A DNA stretch of 64,000 nucleotides from Margaritifera margaritifera (lineage: Eukaryota > Mollusca > Bivalvia > Unionida > Margaritiferidae): the NCBI GenBank assembly GCA_029931535.1, contig JAQPZY010001638.1:3992501-4056500 (forward strand), given 5' to 3'. The notes under the pieces are model-generated. The model did no database searches. It worked only from the letters and a program-made list of their open reading frames with translations, and was not told the DNA's origin. Positions 42,844 to 54,120 of this stretch are shown piece after piece; the first letter of the stretch is position 1, and each line of letters begins with the position of its first letter. The position numbers were made by a program, and so were the translations under genes.

Positions 42844-45736
42844 CTGGGGAGTAGTTTGTCTTTGTTTTGAAGCTGTAAAAAGTATGAAACGGAGTATTTA
42901 CTGTGTATTTACTATGTACTATATTCTGAAAGATGCAGCAAATAAGTATTATTTAAACTAAGCCAGAGTTAAGTATTTACGCTACTACAGGAGACGTATC
43001 AGAGAATTAGCAAAAAAATACACAAGTCGCCATCTCATCTCAAAGTGTAGAGACGGCTTCTCTTGACTTTTAACACAATCAAGTACTCGAGATAATGTTA
43101 GGGTTCACAAATCACTATTTTTATAACCTGAAATATGGTGTTATTGTCTAGACTATGTCGATACTAAATTATAAACTGAACATATTCTTTCCAGTCAAGA
43201 GATCTGAGTTTTCACCATCAAATTATTCATACCTTCGATAAATTCAGCTCAGTCTATTAAATGGTCTTTCTTCCAATTTTCATTCTATATTTATTTCTCT
43301 GTCGTCCTTCCTTCCTATATTTCTTTCCTTTTTTCTGATTACTTTCGTCGATCACGCCCCCCACGCTACTCAGACTTGACATTCTTTCTTCAGATTTCTC
43401 TGTAGTTCTTGGCGCCAGCGGGCTGTTCATTTAATTACATCAAAACAACATTTTTCTTCCTGTAATGAACTTTCAACCTGTCTGGGAAAAACGCGCTCAG
43501 AATCAATGTCCAATAACAGGAAGCTGACTAAAGTCAAGGTCTTTTAAATGGCAGAATTATTTGGACAAAGTCAAAATAAAAAGAAGAGAATTGGTACTTG
43601 GTAAAAAAAAAAATCAATTCCGAAACTTTACGAAAGGAGCACTTCCATGTTAAATATGGCAATGGAATCTCTCTTTGGATGACTCTCTTTTGGAATCATT
43701 ATATTGTCAACACTGTATGACACATCTGTTTAATTAATGTCATTATGAATCTAATTTTTGATGTTACACGGAATCGATGCTTGTCAAAATTACGGGAGTA
43801 TCACCCTATGACAATAACTGAAAAATACCATAAGATAATTAAAAGAAACGAAGATTTTAAGATGGCTATTCTGTGTCAAAATTTCTTACAAACAAAACTT
43901 TTTGTCTAAATTTTTTCCTAATAAGAAGGCAAAACATTAAAGACATAATTATCACTCCGAAAGTCAAAAAGAATTATAAGGTATAAACAGCTTAATAATG
44001 TAACACGCACAGGGGTTCTTCTACCGAGCGAATCAAACACCTGCGTGAGGTTGTTCTGGAAGTCCCTTGTTTTCCCCTATTTCCAAGGACCTCCCGACAA
44101 CATTCGTTGTCAACTGGAAGTACTCGTAACGCGCCAAGACTAGAAACAAATTTTCTCTAATCAATAAATAAATGACCACAATGTCACAGCTACAACTTCA
44201 CAATTGTTTGACTTTTCCTTGTTAGCATGCCATGGCATGAAGCACATAACACAATTCAAACACCCAATGCAGGGAACTATAAAAATACTAAAACTGCATC
44301 AATAGAATCTTGTCTATTTTCTTTTTTTTTTTGGGTGGGGGTGGGGGTACAGATAGGATAAGCTCTCAAAATAACTGTTTTACTAAAATTTTAATTTTCA
44401 TTATTAACCAATTATGGACCCCCAAACCCGTATATACTCTACTGTATCATTTCTAGACTGGTTCACAGTTGTTCCGTATAATTAGTACCGTGAGTACTAA
44501 AAACAACAGTCTGAACTGCGTTTCGCACGTGTACTTCCTCCAACTGCTACAATAAGAGGCATCTCAAAACAAAGTAATGACCTCTTCGCAATTATTCCAT
44601 GGCACAAAACAGTAGTTCTTGTCACGAAATCTCCCACCGAAAGGCACAATCAGTCAACATCTCTGAATTAAGATAGGAACTACTTGACTCCATGCCCACT
44701 TATGCTAGTCTGTCCCCATCTCAAACCATGAAACCAATCCATGCCATTGCAAAGTCTCTTAAAAACTGTAAGTATTACGTCTGTTCCTAGAAATTGGCTA
44801 ATTACTCGGGCTGGGAAATATTTTCCCAACACCGACTTCCCATAATCAAACAACTAATTACTAAAATCTAACGAACCTATAAATATAGACGTAAATACAA
44901 ATGGAACATACCCAAATTTATTACAATAAGACAACGTTTATTTGACAAAGTTATCCCTTTTTTCTGTCAGATTTGTTAAAGAATGGCATAAAATATTCTT
45001 AATTGAAGCTTATTGGATGAGTTATGAGTTATGAGTTAAAGTACAAATATTATACGGTTTCCAAGCGGAATTGTAAGCAAGCAGACAAGTTTTAGATTGT
45101 ATTATGAAACTAGCCTCTACGTATTTAGTTCCTATTTGCCACAACTGTCATGCGATGCAGTAGACCGCATCAGTTTTTCTACCTAAAGAGTTTCAATGAT
45201 GGATAACTCTTACATATCAATGGGACGTAATCATTGCAGGCCGTTTGGGAACTAAACCTTGTTGGGGTTGTACTTAAATAATTAAATATTATTCGTCTAG
45301 CATCGATTCCCACTTAAATTTTCACAAAGTGGTAGTCAATATTGCTCGTGAACGAATTCATCTTCATAACATAGCGAAACGGAATCATGTATAATTAATT
45401 ATTGAAAATCAGGGTCGACGATCAAAAGAAAAAAGTCATCATGCATTACATGAAAGAAAAGAGAAAAGACTGAAAAGCATTGCTGTTACTGGTAATATAG
45501 CCTATTTTCCCCCTAGAATGAAAGGGAACAGTTTAGACATCAATTTATGGTGTCCTGGCAGGGCAGGCCTTTTTCATGTAGGTTGTCAAGAATTTTTCAT
45601 TTTTAATCTAAAGAAGAAAAAAAAAAGAAAATATATGAACATTACTTGAACCGGAATTTGTTTGAATTTATAGCGCTAGTTCATGTTTTCATCCATTAAA
45701 AGATGAGTTCTGTCGAAAAAAAATAAAGGTAGCCTG

Positions 45737-46000
45737 CAGTGGCGGATCCAGAAATATCGTTGGTGGGGGGGGGGGGCGTATACAAGTAGGCGAGGAGTCT
45801 GTGGGTCGGAACCCCCGGGTGGGGTGAAGTCCCCATAAGCTCCTGCATTGTAAGCGTTCCCACCGCATTATTTTAATCATCTAACTGTAAATAAAACGTA
45901 TTCTAGGAAACATTCCGGTTGTTTCGCGATCATTTTTAGAAGGTTTCGAAGGGGTGGGGGAGAGGTTGCTTGCTCTGATCTCCCCATCCATCCTCCCCTG
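45737..46000. mobile_element. CAGTGGCGGATCCAG miniature transposon with 5-bp target duplication, copy A
   Basis: The left end is cagtggcggatccagaaata, and the reverse complement of the right end is caggggaggat. GCCTG flanks both ends directly, a perfect 5-bp duplication. The interior shares with 49997-50239 the blocks aaatatcgtt, a G-run, gaggagtctgtggg, ctcctgcatt, taattttag/taa and actgtaa. Flanking 5-bp duplications with CAG...CTG termini fit a hAT-like nonautonomous element, and some hAT lineages make 5-bp duplications. No coding capacity. Confidence 0.8.
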
Positions 46001-46079
46001 GCCTGGAACATTTCGCCGGATTGCGCTTCCACTCTGATTTTGTTCAAAAGACATTCGATCGCAAATACCAAAGTTAACT

Positions 46080-46340
46080 TCAGTGACATGCTAAACCATG
46101 GTATACACATTTTATTAAATACATGTACATGTATATTGGAGTCCCAGAAATTAGAACATGTAGAGTAATAAATATTAGCTTCCCCGATCCATTCACAGTC
46201 TGATCATAAAGCCAATGTACTTCCTGCGCCATGAATATGAAATGTTTAGCTCGTGCCTCTTCAGTGGTACATAATAAGACGTTCAGATTAGAACACAGAT
46301 TCGGATACAAGTTAATTTTACACATCGATGGTTGAACCAC
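46080..46340 (-). other. exon-like open frame, unrecognised
   Basis: An 86-codon minus frame has unusually protein-like composition in its middle (LLCTTEEARAKHFIFMAQEV) for this AT-rich DNA, with no low-complexity bias there. I see no convincing acceptor at its start and no family match. It may be a decayed exon or chance. Confidence 0.15.
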
Positions 46341-46757
46341 AAAAATGAGACAAGTAGGTACCTAAATACACTTAAGCGTCTTTTTTATTTGAGGTTTTTA
46401 CAGTTAAATCAATATAGAAATTCTTTCATTTTTGAAACAAATTAACAAGTATAAGAGAGTTAGCTCAATTATTTTAAAATATGCATATTTCAACAGATAA
46501 CATTGTATGCAATTTATATGGGGCTATTTTGTAAAATCTGGAAGACGTCTCGAGTTTTGTTTTCAACAAATGATCTTCTAATACTATGCAGCACTGAGTA
46601 CTAAAGCGTACAATTCATGAACTGAAAAAGCTAAAAGAGATTAATAATAGTGTAGACTTTTAATTGTATGGCGGTGTAACAACTATATTTTTCCTAAGTG
46701 GTTCTTCGTATTGCAATGCATTTTGGCACAATGAATTCATTCATTGTACATGTAATT

Positions 46758-46829
46758 GTAGGAATTCAATTTGATTGTATGCAATATTTTAATGTAGGAA
46801 TTCAATTTGATTGTATGCAATATTTTAAC
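46758..46829. repeat. 36-bp tandem duplication
   Basis: Two essentially identical copies beginning gtaggaattcaatttgattg. Identity implies a recent event. Confidence 0.92.
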
Positions 46830-49800
46830 TTGTTTGAGACGGGATTTACATTTCACTGTTTAGAAATATGCTAATTACAAATTTTTTCTGTCGAGGATGT
46901 AGAAACTGGGAAATGTTTGCTCCGGAAATGCAGTACAGCCCATCTAAGTCCCGTCACTGCAGGCTAGAAAGAGGTGAATATATTCGTCTCTGGACTGAGA
47001 TGAAGATGTTCTGAATATTGATCAATCATCAATGTTATATCAGTAATGAGTAAACCTCAGGTCATGCGTGTGACACCTAACTTTATACAAAGTACGTCTG
47101 GTTAGGTATCTCTTTATAATTAGAATTTGTCTCCGTAGAAAACTATTATCTCAGTGCGTCTGATTAAATAATGATATATTTAATCGGCATAAAAATATTG
47201 GATTAAAAAATGGTGGCCAATTTTTCTTTGTTTGTCAATATTAGTGAATTGATGTAAGTTGCAAGCCGCATGGTATTGTAGACATAACTGATTATTCAAA
47301 GATTGTTACCCATGCAATGTAAATGGATAACAAACTGCAGATTGATATGAGGGGCAAACACATTTTACAAGATTGATAATGCCTGATGAGTAAAGTACTC
47401 TTCGGAAACAAAGTCTTGCAGCATATTTCTATCCTTGACCTTGTGATCAAGATAATAGAAAATCAATTGAACATAGAAACTCAGTAACTTAAGTAAGCCT
47501 GCAGTTTCCTCCCAGTGGATGATAAATCCTACTGTAGCAATAAATTTTCAATCGTTTTAAACTTTCTATTCTATTCAAAAGTTCGATAAAAAGGAAGGGA
47601 ATCAAAAACTCATTTGGATGAAATCAAACCCTAACTGAAGTGCTTCCATGCTATTTTAGCACCACGAATTGTCAGTATCCATCATTTATTTAAAATCGAA
47701 AGTTTTAATTTAACCTGAGTGTCGCCGGCCGGTAATCTTGTTCTTAAAATTTTGTCATAGCTACAACTAGAGATATTTATTAGTTCAGTATCTAAAAAGT
47801 ACTCCCACTGACAGGCAATGTAGAGAGTACCATGCTAAATATATGCTAAAAAGCCAGACTTGCAATGAATGATGAATGTTAATGTGATTTGTCGCCTGTT
47901 GAAACATTCTTGTAAGGAGAAAACGTAAAAGAGTCGCTTATTTATGAAATGCTCGGGTATATGTTTAAGAGTGTCAACAGAATCCGGTTTCATCTTTTGC
48001 ATTTTTGGGTTGTTTTATACTTGGAAACATTGTTTATGATAAACTAACATCATTGTTCTAACCAGAGAAACATCGAAATCTATTACAAAAAAAGTAAAAG
48101 CTGGTAGACAAGGTGAGCTCAAGCATTGAAACAAGAACCAGGTATGTAAATGACCATTTTCAGTATATGATAACAATTTACAGTAATACTAAAGCCAATT
48201 ACTAAATTATTAGAATAAAGTTCCTGTTTGTTTTGATGAAAGCTTTTATCTCTCGTACACAGGAATGTTGTTCATTTCACTAAATTTCTACTCCGACAGA
48301 TTCGTTTGAATAAGGACACCGCTGATCAGATGGAATGAGTAAACGGAATTGTACAGGGCAAAACCCTAAGTGTTGGAACGACCAATCACTCCTGACGTTG
48401 CAGCTTACCAACTATTATAATGAAATTGGGCCCTATACAAAACACTTTGAAATTATTATTCATCACTGTCGTAAATACGACATGTAATACATCAATGAGG
48501 AGAGTATATTCCCAACACAAACTATGCCAACGCAAACAAATATTGATGTGTAAATACTTCATCTGTTAACTGAAGGACCAATTTATTATTTTGTACAGAC
48601 AGATACAATTACAATATACATATAGTGTAGAAGTTTCCTAATTCTTACAAAAACTCATAATAATCTAAGTTCACTTTGTTTTGGACCTTTGAATGCGCTA
48701 TCTGCATTCTGCGATAGCCGAGGTGGATTTTATTGACCAAGTTCCAGAATTAAATAATATCATGCGGTGTTAAAACGTGCTTTACAAATTCTCATTTATG
48801 GCTCTCGAAGTGACAGACCGAAAATTACTTTCACATTCACAACACAAGTGGTTAAACCTGATTTTAAAAGCAATTCTTTTTGCTTGTAGGCTTTAAAGCT
48901 TTTTTTTAGTGAAATGGTGTACATCTGTATCATTTTATTCATTCCTAAGGTCATTTACTATCTTTATGGAGTGTGTATAAAGGTTGCATTGACTGATTGA
49001 AGTATCCAGAACATGATGTCAACAGACAATTATCGAAAAGATCGATGTACTGGTCAATGATTCCGTTTTTTTTCACAATCAAGGGAGCAATTTAGGATTG
49101 TTACTTCTACTTTTACCTGTTAATTTTAATGGCTGTTGCTTTCTGTTCTGTTAACAAATATTATATATAAAACTTCCACACACATGTTTGACTCAAAACG
49201 GAAGCTGAAAACCTCGAATAATACGAGAGATGCTAAACCTAGGGAACGCAGCTGACTTACATTGTGTGACGTCAAGTGCATACTGTCTAACACCACGTGG
49301 CGTCATGGAGATTTGTCGTAATATATCACGTGCGCGTTCTAAGGAAACGCTTCATTCGATCAGGTAAAAAAATTCATTTTAAGTGAATAGCGTCTCTCTG
49401 CTAAAATAGTTGCCCTAATATGTAGCGAGCATTTCATGTGCTGAGGAAAAATGGTATGACAATGTACTTCAGACGAAACGTATGATTTTGAGGGTAATCT
49501 TCAAAAAAACTCGTCGAGGCGCGAACATAAAATGTTTCACTGAAGCATTTCTCTATTGCTTCTTGAAGACGGCCTCTCAGAGCCATTACCATGCTAACCA
49601 TGGCTGACAGCCATCTAATTATCTACAAGTATCGTCGGTGGCATGTCAACGAAGATTATGATCGAAGTAGGTACTCAAAACTCAAGGGATCGTCACATCC
49701 TCTACTTTAAGCCTAAACCAAGATGATCAGATATCTAACTTGTTCGTAAGTTTAAGACCATAATAGGTTTCCGTCATTAAGTAGGAGGCAAATTTCAACA

Positions 49801-49996
49801 CATGTCGCATCGCATATGCATAGTACAGAAATGGATGCTCATCAGAGAATAAAATCATCAAGTATTACGATATAGCTTTTGCCTGATTGTTGACTTTCAT
49901 ACAACCAATACAATTCTTTTTTCTAAGAATCTAAAGCATTTCAGGAGGGTCTGGTGTGCAAAGTGAAAAATAATTTCCAGATCATTGATATTTCTT

Positions 49997-50239
49997 CAGG
50001 GGCGGATCCAGAAATATCGTTTAGTATTGTTGTTGGGGGGGGGGGGGGCTACGTAAAGAAGTAAGTGAGGAGTCTGTGGGACGGAATTCCCATATGCTCC
50101 TGCATTTTAAGTGTTTCCATTTAATAATTTTAGCCATTAAACTGTAACGAAAATTTACCCTTGACAACGTTCAGGGCATTTTTTTTTTTTTTTCGGTGGT
50201 GGGTGGAGGTGAATGGCACTATCCCTTAACCCACCACTG
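49997..50239. mobile_element. CAGGGGCGGATCCAG miniature transposon with 5-bp target duplication, copy B
   Basis: Same family as 45737-46000. The left end is caggggcggatccagaaata, and the reverse complement of the right end is cagtggtgggtta. TTCTT flanks both ends directly. The interior has a G-run of about 15 and a T-run of about 15. It sits at a different place in the duplicated segment from copy A, so the two insertions are independent. Confidence 0.82.
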
Positions 50240-51194
50240 TTCTTAGAAGTTGTAGGCTTAAATGCCTATCCTGTTACGAACCTTTACTAACATTTTGCTT
50301 TGCGGCCATTAAGACACTCTATGTAGGATCATAAGTGTTTCACCTAATACCACAATTCTGAAATAGGTACCACTGCACAGTTCAAAAACAAGTCTGGCTG
50401 TGTCGATACTCAATCCCAAATTGAACATATTCTTCCGTGTTACAAAACTAAGTTTTTAGAGTTAATTTGTTCATAACTTTTGTGAATTCAGCTGAATTAC
50501 TGAACTGCATATTAATTCTTCTTTTTCTAATTTTCTTTCTCTTTTTAGATTTCGTCTTCTTCTTCTTCTGTTGTTTATGGAATATTTGCATCAATTACGA
50601 ATCCAAGCGAATCTGACTTTGCATTAATTTCTGGACTTTCTCCAACCGTCTTTTCGCCAGCAGGCTGTTTAGACACACGCAATTACATCAAAATGACATT
50701 TTCCTTTAGCATGTCTGGGACGAAACGCGCTCAGAATTAATGCCCAGTATAAGAAGTAGATCAAAGTCTAGGTCTTTTAAAGGCAGCAAATTCTTACTAA
50801 AATAATAAAAAAATTTGACGTATGGAGTTTCTCTATGTAAAATATAGCAATATAATCTCTCCCTCGATGAATTTTGTTTTGTGGAATCATTATATTGTCA
50901 ACACTGTCGGAAACATTGTTTTTAAGAATGTCATTAGGAACCGAACTTTTTATGTTAAATCCCCACTCAGTGGTACAAAATTGCTTGCATACAAATTAAT
51001 CTTCATAATACACTCACAGTTGCCCGAAATCGTGTATAATTTTGATTGATAAAGGCCAATAATCTAAATACAAGACCTTTTCTTTTAAAGAGAAAAAGAG
51101 ATTCCAAAATAAATTACAGGAAGAAGCAAGAAAAGAATTAATTACGTTGTTTTTACCGGTAGTACAACGTATGCTTTTCCCTGGAATGAATGGG

Positions 51195-51419
51195 TTTGTG
51201 ATTTTGTGGGTTTAGCGTCATTTTTCAGCACATGAAAGGCTATGCATGGCGGCCAGTATATTTCGGTGGAGGAAGAGCCCTGGAAAACCGCGGGAAGAAT
51301 GATCGACCCACGGGAAGTTACTGGCAAGCTTTCTCAAATACCCAAATTGGCCGAGCCGAGACTCGAACCCACGCGGACAGAGGTGAGATGTCAAGCGCCT
51401 TAGTCCTCTCGGGGCCACC
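51195..51419 (-). mobile_element. tRNA-derived SINE with target-site duplications
   Basis: The minus strand reads, from 51419, a tRNA Leu/Ser-like head. The A box is TGGCCCCGAGAGG (51405-51417), followed by ACTAAGGCGCTTGAC, and the B box is GGTTCGAGTCTC (51358-51369). It is followed by a central part with CCGCGGTTTTCC and CTCTTCCTCCACC (about 51262-51295), resembling the conserved central domain of molluscan/metazoan SINEs of the V/Meta type. The flanks are ggaatgaatggg (51183-51194) and ggaatgaaaggg (51420-51431), a 12-bp duplication with one mismatch. The A box has two extra bases, so this is a SINE promoter rather than a functional tRNA. Frames crossing it on both strands are artefacts. 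The exact family name is not certain. Confidence 0.88.
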
Positions 51420-51460
51420 GGAATGAAAGGGAAAAGCTGTGTCCAGCCTACTTAATTCAC

Positions 51461-52404
51461 TGAAAAGATATTTCAAAATAAATATTCATCAGTTTACGTT
51501 TGAAACATTACAGAGGATGAAAATGTTGTGAGTGCTACGTTTAGTCTGTAACAACAATGGAAAGGTTAAGTAGCAGAAGAGAGACTCGTGTAGCCCTTGT
51601 ATAACTGGGTCATCAGCAAGGTCCCGAATGGTAATATGCGGGCAAAGCAATCGAATACGAAACACAAATCACGAATGTTGGAACAGAATTGGATTAGGAG
51701 ATGGAAAGCTTTTGGTTACTGATTACAGCCTCTGCAAATCAGTGTTCTCCCAGGGCCTTTTACCGTAGAGATCACGGTACGCTATCATTTCAGTCCACTA
51801 CGCCTCAGAACCTGCCGCTACGCTTTTATGTTTCCGGATATTCTTGTAAAAATTAATCTGTTAAATAAACATGTAACCTAATTCATATCCCTATTACTCA
51901 GATGATACATATTCTTACCTCTTCATGGGTATTTCATTCAGATAATCCAGGATAATTACTCAATCACTTATCTTTTTGTACCTGGCTTGCCCAACTGCCA
52001 GGTTACGAAGATCAGAGATTCGTGTCAATATGGTAATTCCGATTCAGATATCGTGATTTCCCCCAAAGAAAGAGCTTCAGAAACAAAGGACGGGGTTCAA
52101 CACTGAATGGATGACTTCATATCCTTCGGTGGAATTTGCTGTATCACATAGTAAATTTTCCAAATTGCTGAATTTTGAAGATTATTAGAATATTTTTGTT
52201 TTTATGGTACATGTAGAAGCAGTAGTTGTAGTTGTGATTATATTTGTTCATATTTTTTCTGGAAAAGTGACAAGGAATGAAAGCTGCATTTTATCCATGA
52301 GTTGCTCTTATATTTACACAGTAAAATAGTTTGATCAGTAATTGACTTAGGATTCAGATAGTTTTGTATTTTTTTGTACATCCATTAATAAATTTTATGT
52401 TCCA
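51461..52404. other. stretch without a supported gene
   Basis: No domain or RNA was identified. If the hAT relic that follows had an upstream exon, it is not recognisable here. Confidence 0.4.
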
Positions 52405-52653
52405 TTTTTACCAGACTGCGAAAGGTCATTCTCAGCGATAAATAGAATAATGAGTGTGCTAAGGAACAGGTTGACATAGAGGGTGCTGAATTACCTTACG
52501 ACAATTAGTACAGAAGGACCTTGCCTAAAAGACTTTAATTTTAATGTGACAATCAGAATATATGGGGAAGTGAAGGAACGAAGAAATATAATTTATTTAA
52601 ATTCAAAGACAAATGAGATTGACACTGAATCATGTTATAACTTAGGGAAATAA
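52405..52653 (+). pseudogene. C-terminal dimerisation domain of a hAT transposase-like protein
   Basis: The plus frame reads PDCERSFSAINRIMSVLRNRL, then a TAG at 52477-52479, then RVLNYLTTISTEGPCLKDFNF and on to a TAA at 52651-52653. The C-E-R-x-F-S-x-x-N-R-I-x-x-x-L-R-N-R-L pattern followed by L-x-x-L-x-x-I-S-x-E-G-P is the hAT C-terminal dimerisation region, as in hAT transposases and the domesticated ZNF862-like proteins derived from them. The upstream catalytic part is absent. A pyrimidine tract ending ttaccag lies immediately before gac-tgc and could be a splice acceptor. The internal stop and missing N-terminus make it a relic. Confidence 0.82.
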
Positions 52654-53400
52654 AGAATGCTATGGAAATATACGTAATTGCCTTATATCATTGATATCAA
52701 TTTTTTAAAATTTTATGATGATAACGCGAATTTTTTGAAACATTTAAGGACTCTAACGGGCGCTTACCCCGATGCTATCCAAACTTTCTGGGGAGATCAC
52801 TGCAAATGATAATCATTGTCAACTTGTTGGAATGCAGCTTTCAGTTTCAGGACAAAAAGTACGTCTTGTAATGCAGCAAAAAAGAAAACAGTCATCAAAA
52901 CAAAGCACAAAATTGCATTCAATATCTTCTTATGTAAGAGGTAAAAATTACGTTTTTAACATAAAAGTGAAATGGACGTTCTCTTATTAGTCATATAAAG
53001 CTTCTTTTTGTTGTGACTTACTTGGGAGCCAAATCGCTTAGTCAGAATAGACTTCTTTGGTTAGGCCAACAGCAAAACAAACACACTCATGAGACATAAA
53101 TCGTAAGACCTAGTTTTGTTATTATTAATATTATTATTATTTCGCCCGATACACAGGAATAACTATGCAATGTACATGTATTTGTGATCGCATCTAAGAG
53201 TACTCGATCGTCGATAACTGCTTCACGATAAGTTTTATTACCATCGATATCTTTCACAAAGCAAACTTTATCTCAAGGGAATCACACAAGGAAAAAGGGC
53301 ACGTGTTAACTTCAAGATAGCGCTTACATCATTTAGATATTGATTCCTTTTTTCTTTTTTTTTCCTGTGCAAAACAGCTTTCGACGGATGTGAACGCTGT
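52654..53400. other. gene-free stretch
   Basis: A 72-codon plus frame (52772-52990) is unrecognised. A short (TTA)n-like tract occurs near 53119-53140. Confidence 0.4.
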
Positions 53401-53522
53401 TTATCCATGCCAGCGGGGATTTGTAGTTTTTGAAAGAGATCTTTAAATGTTCTGTTATTGATTATCCATGCCAGCGGGGATTTGCAGTTTTTGAAAGGAT
53501 TCTTTAAATGTTCTGTTATTGA
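53401..53522. repeat. 61-bp tandem duplication
   Basis: Two copies beginning ttatccatgccagcggggat, differing at about four positions. A minus frame (53268-53540) runs through it without recognisable content. Confidence 0.9.
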
Positions 53523-53931
53523 TTTATCTCGTGGCATCAAGGATATTCTGAAAGGTTGCTATTGAAGGATATGATTCTTTTTCCTAAGAGATTCAAAATA
53601 GCCCTATCTAATTGATGAATTGTTTAGAGTTTTTTTTTTTTCCATTATTTGACACTTACATACGACTTGCATAGGATTGATTGCTCTATAATATTTTCAA
53701 CGTCTTTTCTCAAAAATGTTTATACTACATTATGTGCAATATTTAGATTATGTAAACGTAGCAAATAGACAGAACTTACCAATATTAGAATGCTAATTGA
53801 ATGTTAAATTTACACGCAAAGGAAAATATGTTCGAAGAATGAAGATTTGTGTTACTTTACAATTTGAAATGCAGACAGTTATTATGATGCACATAAACTA
53901 TGAGTTAAATGTCGATTGAATATAACCTCTC

Positions 53932-54120
53932 ATGGCTGAAAGGGCACCAGAATTGTCAGACGTACCTCTTATGGCTGAAAAGGCACCAGATTGGGGTTAC
54001 TTACCTCTTATGGCTGAAAAGGCACCAGATTGGGGTCACTTACCTCATATAGCTGAAAAGGCACCAGAATGGGGTCACTTTGTTATGTACAATTTTAAAT
54101 TTAATTCCTTACTACATTAG
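53932..54120 (+). repeat. 39-bp in-frame tandem repeat encoding a 13-residue peptide unit
   Basis: Almost four units of 39 bp (53932-54081) read in one frame as M-A-E-K-A-P-D-W-G-H-L-P-L with small changes: copy 1 has ER and ELSDV, copy 3 ends PH, copy 4 begins I. The frame starts at an ATG, has a stop just upstream (53923-53925) and ends at 54118-54120 after a unique 12-residue tail. Copies 2-4 differ mainly at single bases while keeping the frame. It could be a repeat-bearing small ORF, a fragment of a larger repeat protein, or a minisatellite whose unit length happens to be a multiple of three. Confidence 0.6.

Larger units (their letters stand above)
40252..45570. repeat. segmental duplication, left half
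   Basis: Collinear with 46836-51460 in the same orientation. Matching blocks: 40252-40330 with 46836-46915 (gagacgggattta, then gtcgagga); 40340-40440 with 47565-47665; 40590-40750 with 47780-47930; 41850-42310 with 47960-48410 (ttatacttgg, cttgtttgtttt, acagattcgttt); 43140-43770 with 50395-50945 (tggaatcattatattgtcaa is identical); 45310-45570 with 50955-51460. Specific to this half are about 1.1 kb at 40750-41850 and about 1.5 kb at 43770-45310. The rest of those insertions holds nothing recognisable. The block 41850-42310 may itself be a dispersed repeat, so not every match need come from one event. Confidence 0.75.
45571..46835. other. spacer between the two duplication halves
   Basis: Contains the CAGTGG-ended element at 45737-46000, a possible exon-like minus frame (46080-46340) and a direct duplication (46758-46829). 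Nothing else is supported. Confidence 0.5.
46836..51460. repeat. segmental duplication, right half
   Basis: Partner of 40252-45570. Specific to this half are about 640 bp at 46920-47560, about 2 kb between 48410 and 50395 (which includes the element at 49997-50239), and the SINE at 51195-51419. Outside the matching blocks and those elements there is no recognisable gene. The plus frame at 50822-51049 crosses a block whose partner is not open, so coding is unlikely. Confidence 0.75.

Noticed and set aside
51355..51419. Functional tRNA gene
   Set aside because: A and B boxes are present, but the A-box region has extra bases, no acceptor stem pairs across the ends, and the sequence continues into a SINE body with target duplications.
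51232..51426. Small genes over 51142-51426 on both strands
   Set aside because: The frames fall inside the tRNA-derived SINE and its flanking duplications.
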